A model generated the notes under the pieces. That model was given only the letters and a program-made list of their open reading frames with translations, was not told the DNA's origin and searched no databases. DNA of 9,490 nt from assembly GCA_002333425.1 (NCBI GenBank), contig DDBL01000017.1, positions 5,206 through 14,695 on the forward strand, read 5' to 3'. This document shows positions 6,741 to 9,490 of this stretch, one piece after another. Within the stretch, counting starts at the first letter, position 1. Each line of letters begins with the position of its first letter. A program made the position numbers and the translations under genes. This DNA comes from Leptospiraceae bacterium UBA2033. GTDB taxonomy: Bacteria > Spirochaetota > Leptospiria > Leptospirales > Leptospiraceae.

Positions 6741-9490
6741 TCAAGCAGGTCGCTTAATCAATTCCATAAAAAAATGCTGAACTTTTTTCATATAAACTTT
6801 GTACCAAGGATCTTTGACTGGCTCCGGTGGAAGTTGGCTCAAAATCTTTTGAGTTTCCGTATCTGTTTTTCTAGAATGAGAGACCTTATCTACTAATTGA
6901 AAAATCTCAGGGTGTTCCTTTAAAAGTGGCTCAAAATCTTCGCGGGTAATTTCAATTAACCTCGTTGCCGTCAAAGCAATAATATCCGCAGTTCGAATCG
7001 CTCCTGTAAGAAGTGCCATTTCTCCAAAGAAATTTCCTGCTCCAAGAGACGCAACTTCAAGAACTTTGCCGTTTTCTAGTTTGGCTTGGACACTTACTAC
7101 TCCCTCTGCAATGATAAATAGAGATTGATTTGTATCTCCCGTATGCACCACCGCATCTCCTGGTTTAAAAAAATGAGTCGTAGAATGTGCGCTGAGGTAT
7201 TTTTTTTCTTTTTCTGTGAAGGTAGAAAAAATATCCAATTCTTGCAGAACAGTGAGCGGCGACTGTGCCTTATCCCCTCTTTGTTTCACTCCTCTAAACA
7301 TATGAATCTCATGACGTTGTGTGGCAGGTTGAATTCCTGCACGGTAAAGATGAGTCCAAATGCTAGTAAACACAGCTTTACGAACTGCATTTTTCCTTCC
7401 GTAGTCTTTCCAACAATAACCAATGATGTAGTCAGCAGACCAATCAGTAAATTCGTTTAGTCGCGTGTATGGAGCTGGAGTTTTTAAAACGCCCTCTGCG
7501 GATAACAGTGCATCGAGGAGAATTTTTTGAACTCGTTTTGTGTTTACATTTGGATCAACATGAATGGTAAACCAAAACTCAGTAATGTCTTCTTTGGAAC
7601 CAAAGTTTTGAATTGGTGACTCGGAGGCTTTACTGTTTGGAATACTTAAAATAATCATATTTCTAGTTTGGATACGAGTCGTTCTCCAGGTAATATCGAT
7701 TACCTTCCCTTCATCCAGTGTTCCAATTTTCACCCAATCACCCACTTTAAATGGACGCTCTAAGTTAATTGCAATTCCAGAAAACACGTTTGAAATATTC
7801 ACTTGAATGGCAAGACCAATGATCATCGCAACCACGCCGGATGTGGCTAAGAGAGATGTAATCTTTTGATCAAATACAAATGCAACAATTCCAAAGAAAG
7901 TTAGAATATAAATGAAGATTCCGAGAAATAACCTCACAACAGTTGGAATTTTATTTCCTGTTTTGATTTCGAGTGGATCCCAAATGAATCTTTCGATGGA
8001 TTGATTTAAGCGCATAGCAGGGATTACCCACCAAAGTAAATCAAAAGAAAGCGTTACCATTTTGATAGAATAGGTATTGAGATCATCCAAAAGATAATCT
8101 ACAACTTCGATTTCACATGCAATTAAAAATAAAAATACAAAAAGTGTAGTAGAAATCCAATTCAAATTAGAATATTTCTGAAACATTTTAAGTCGTCCCG
8201 CAACCCCAAGACCTAAAATAATAATGGAACTAAACCATAAATAAAAACCTGCATGGCTACCAGGGATTAGCCCCCGAATGGTAAATTCATTTTTGCGAAT
8301 TCTTACACCTAAATTAAAACGTGAATACTCCGCTTTTGCATCTCTTGAATTTAGATATTTAGGAGCACCTAAAGAAGCACGTGACAGTGTATCTTGAAAA
8401 GACCAGAAATTTGCAATCGACCATCCTGTAACTGGACTTAGGATATTTTGGTATTTTCTTTTGTGAGCATCTCCTTTTTTTGCATTTAATCCCATTCCAA
8501 TTACATCGATTACATAGATTAAATTATTTCTGGTTAATTGTTTATGTTTGAAATTTACGCCTAACGCATGGTAGCCTAACTCATAACGAACAGGCAAAGT
8601 ATCTGCCTTGAAGTTTGCTTTGACATGGTAGACTCTGTAATTCATTTGCTCATTTGAATCTTGATCTACTGGTTCGCCTAACGTTATCGGGTCAATATTA
8701 TTTAAAAATTCTATATCTTCCGGTTTGATGTCTCCTTTAAAACGAAACCATATATAAAAATCCATATGGTAAGTCAACGTGGCTACATCTAATTTTGTGA
8801 TTTCATTAATTTCAATGCCTGTATAAACTACGTTTGTTCTATACAAATAATTATTATCTATTTTTAAAATTTTCTCTTCTTTGATTGATTTATCAATATC
8901 TGTAATTTCTTTTAGATTTTTTACCGCTTGCAATTGGATGAGCGAGGAGATAACATCATTATTCTTATAAGAACCAATCGAAATAGGTTTTGGAGAATCG
9001 CGGTTTTCATCATAAAAATTATAACCTGTAACTCCTTCCACTGCTTCATCTATATTGGTCATGAGAGCTAACTGTTCTTTTATTTTCAGCCTATCATCTT
9101 TTAGATTTTCTTTTCCACCTTTCAAATCTGTTTTGTGAATCACGTCCATTAAAACAAGAATCGAATCATACGCATAAGCCGCTCTCCAATCTGGCTCTGC
9201 TTTGTAGGCTGCCTTATATTTATCTTTAAAACTCTGCGCTTTCTCATTTGCATTATCAAAAATGAGGGGGCTAGTTACCATTACCTCATTGGAATAATAT
9301 CCAGGTGTTTGGATTTCTTTTTTGAGTTTAGAAAAAGATTCTTTAAATGCGTTAGATGCAAACGAATCCGGGGCAAGAATTTGATTCGAAAGTCCTGCAT
9401 CTTTAAATTTTTCAATGAATTTTGCTCCATCTTTGGGAGAAGTGGCAAGAAAGATTAATCCCTTGTAACCGCTAGATTTTAAATTTTCTA
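6741..9490 (-). CDS. Multi-domain channel: periplasmic-binding domain, pLGIC-like domain, MscS pore, cyclic-nucleotide-binding domain (5' end outside window)
   Basis: The first in-window ATG (9279-9281) is not the true start: the frame stays open for 69 more codons to the window edge, and those codons (for example NQILAPDSFASNAF) continue a type I periplasmic binding protein fold. At least 915 residues are visible. Domains, by position: binding-protein C-terminal lobe, 9490 to about 8940, including an FKDKYKAAYKAEPDWRAAYA segment typical of Leu/Ile/Val-type binding proteins; a beta-rich periplasmic domain, about 8835-8265, with FYIWFRFKGD and a terminal SRFNLGVRIRK...IP resembling the ligand domain of pentameric ligand-gated channels (inference); membrane helices about 8249-8195, 8159-8099, 8066-8009 and 7943-7874; MscS pore helix and beta domain about 7865-7604 (AMIIGLAIQVNISNVFSG, RPFKVGDWVKIG, SIPNS); MscS C-terminal domain to about 7300; a cyclic-nucleotide-binding domain, about 7240-6900, with cassette FGEMALLTGAIRTAD. 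The cassette keeps the Glu and Arg that contact cyclic nucleotide ribose and phosphate. The gene is probably co-transcribed with the downstream MscS gene. Confidence 0.85.
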   Translation of the reverse strand, partial: ENLKSSGYKGLIFLATSPKDGAKFIEKFKDAGLSNQILAPDSFASNAFKESFSKLKKEIQTPGYYSNEVMVTSPLIFDNANEKAQSFKDKYKAAYKAEPDWRAAYAYDSILVLMDVIHKTDLKGGKENLKDDRLKIKEQLALMTNIDEAVEGVTGYNFYDENRDSPKPISIGSYKNNDVISSLIQLQAVKNLKEITDIDKSIKEEKILKIDNNYLYRTNVVYTGIEINEITKLDVATLTYHMDFYIWFRFKGDIKPEDIEFLNNIDPITLGEPVDQDSNEQMNYRVYHVKANFKADTLPVRYELGYHALGVNFKHKQLTRNNLIYVIDVIGMGLNAKKGDAHKRKYQNILSPVTGWSIANFWSFQDTLSRASLGAPKYLNSRDAKAEYSRFNLGVRIRKNEFTIRGLIPGSHAGFYLWFSSIIILGLGVAGRLKMFQKYSNLNWISTTLFVFLFLIACEIEVVDYLLDDLNTYSIKMVTLSFDLLWWVIPAMRLNQSIERFIWDPLEIKTGNKIPTVVRLFLGIFIYILTFFGIVAFVFDQKITSLLATSGVVAMIIGLAIQVNISNVFSGIAINLERPFKVGDWVKIGTLDEGKVIDITWRTTRIQTRNMIILSIPNSKASESPIQNFGSKEDITEFWFTIHVDPNVNTKRVQKILLDALLSAEGVLKTPAPYTRLNEFTDWSADYIIGYCWKDYGRKNAVRKAVFTSIWTHLYRAGIQPATQRHEIHMFRGVKQRGDKAQSPLTVLQELDIFSTFTEKEKKYLSAHSTTHFFKPGDAVVHTGDTNQSLFIIAEGVVSVQAKLENGKVLEVASLGAGNFFGEMALLTGAIRTADIIALTATRLIEITREDFEPLLKEHPEIFQLVDKVSHSRKTDTETQKILSQLPPEPVKDPWYKVYMKKVQHFFMELIKRPA

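Noticed and set aside
6495..6896. Open plus-strand frame of 133 codons spanning the gap between the two channel genes
   Set aside because: It overlaps the ends of two well-supported minus-strand genes and its hydrophobic content is the antisense of a signal peptide; no ribosome binding site or recognisable family.
7125..7460. Open plus-strand frame of 111 codons
   Set aside because: It lies wholly opposite the conserved MscS/CNBD-coding sequence, its product is low-complexity (Phe/Arg/Cys rich) and resembles no protein; the minus-strand frame explains the region.
9279..9281. ATG as the start of the large channel gene
   Set aside because: The frame has no stop upstream to the window edge, and the extra 69 codons continue the periplasmic-binding fold, so the real start is beyond 9490.

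Overview
This is an AT-rich window with low-GC codon use and long A/T tracts. Its gene content fits a diderm bacterium: a lipid A-type acyltransferase, a secreted lipase with a membrane-anchored periplasmic foldase, and MscS channels with periplasmic domains. Overall protein flavour suggests a spirochaete of the Leptospira lineage, but no rRNA or other marker is present, so this placement is inference. No tRNA, rRNA, CRISPR array or insertion sequence was seen.

Layout. A lipid A/lysophospholipid-type acyltransferase (32-940, minus) diverges across a 289-base A/T-rich intergenic region from a plus-strand run of three genes: a secreted triacylglycerol lipase (best start 1230, to 2141), a lipase-specific foldase (2337-3377), and a 465-residue cytoplasmic protein (3494-4891) that I read as a carbonic-anhydrase-like zinc protein. 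A clear Rho-independent terminator lies between lipase and foldase (2186-2227), and a long imperfect hairpin follows the foldase (3384-3436). The right half is minus strand: a large MscS-type channel gene whose 5' end lies outside the window (6741-9490) and, 55 bases downstream of its stop, a second MscS-type channel with its own signal peptide (4919-6685). This pair converges on the carbonic-anhydrase-like gene with only 27 bases between them.

How the genes may work together. Lipase and foldase form a recognised two-component unit: the foldase folds the exported lipase in the periplasm before it is secreted further. The two MscS genes are probably co-transcribed and may give two channels with different gating inputs.

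Most unusual element. The partial gene at the right edge encodes one polypeptide joining a type I periplasmic binding protein domain, a beta-rich periplasmic domain resembling the ligand-binding domain of pentameric ligand-gated ion channels, several membrane helices, an MscS pore and cytoplasmic domain, and a C-terminal cyclic-nucleotide-binding domain with an intact phosphate-binding cassette. It looks like a channel that could be gated from outside by a small molecule and from inside by a cyclic nucleotide. The second notable item is the carbonic-anhydrase-like protein, whose Cys-x-Asp-x-Arg and His/Cys layout recalls the carboxysomal (CsoSCA) class although no carboxysome genes are nearby.
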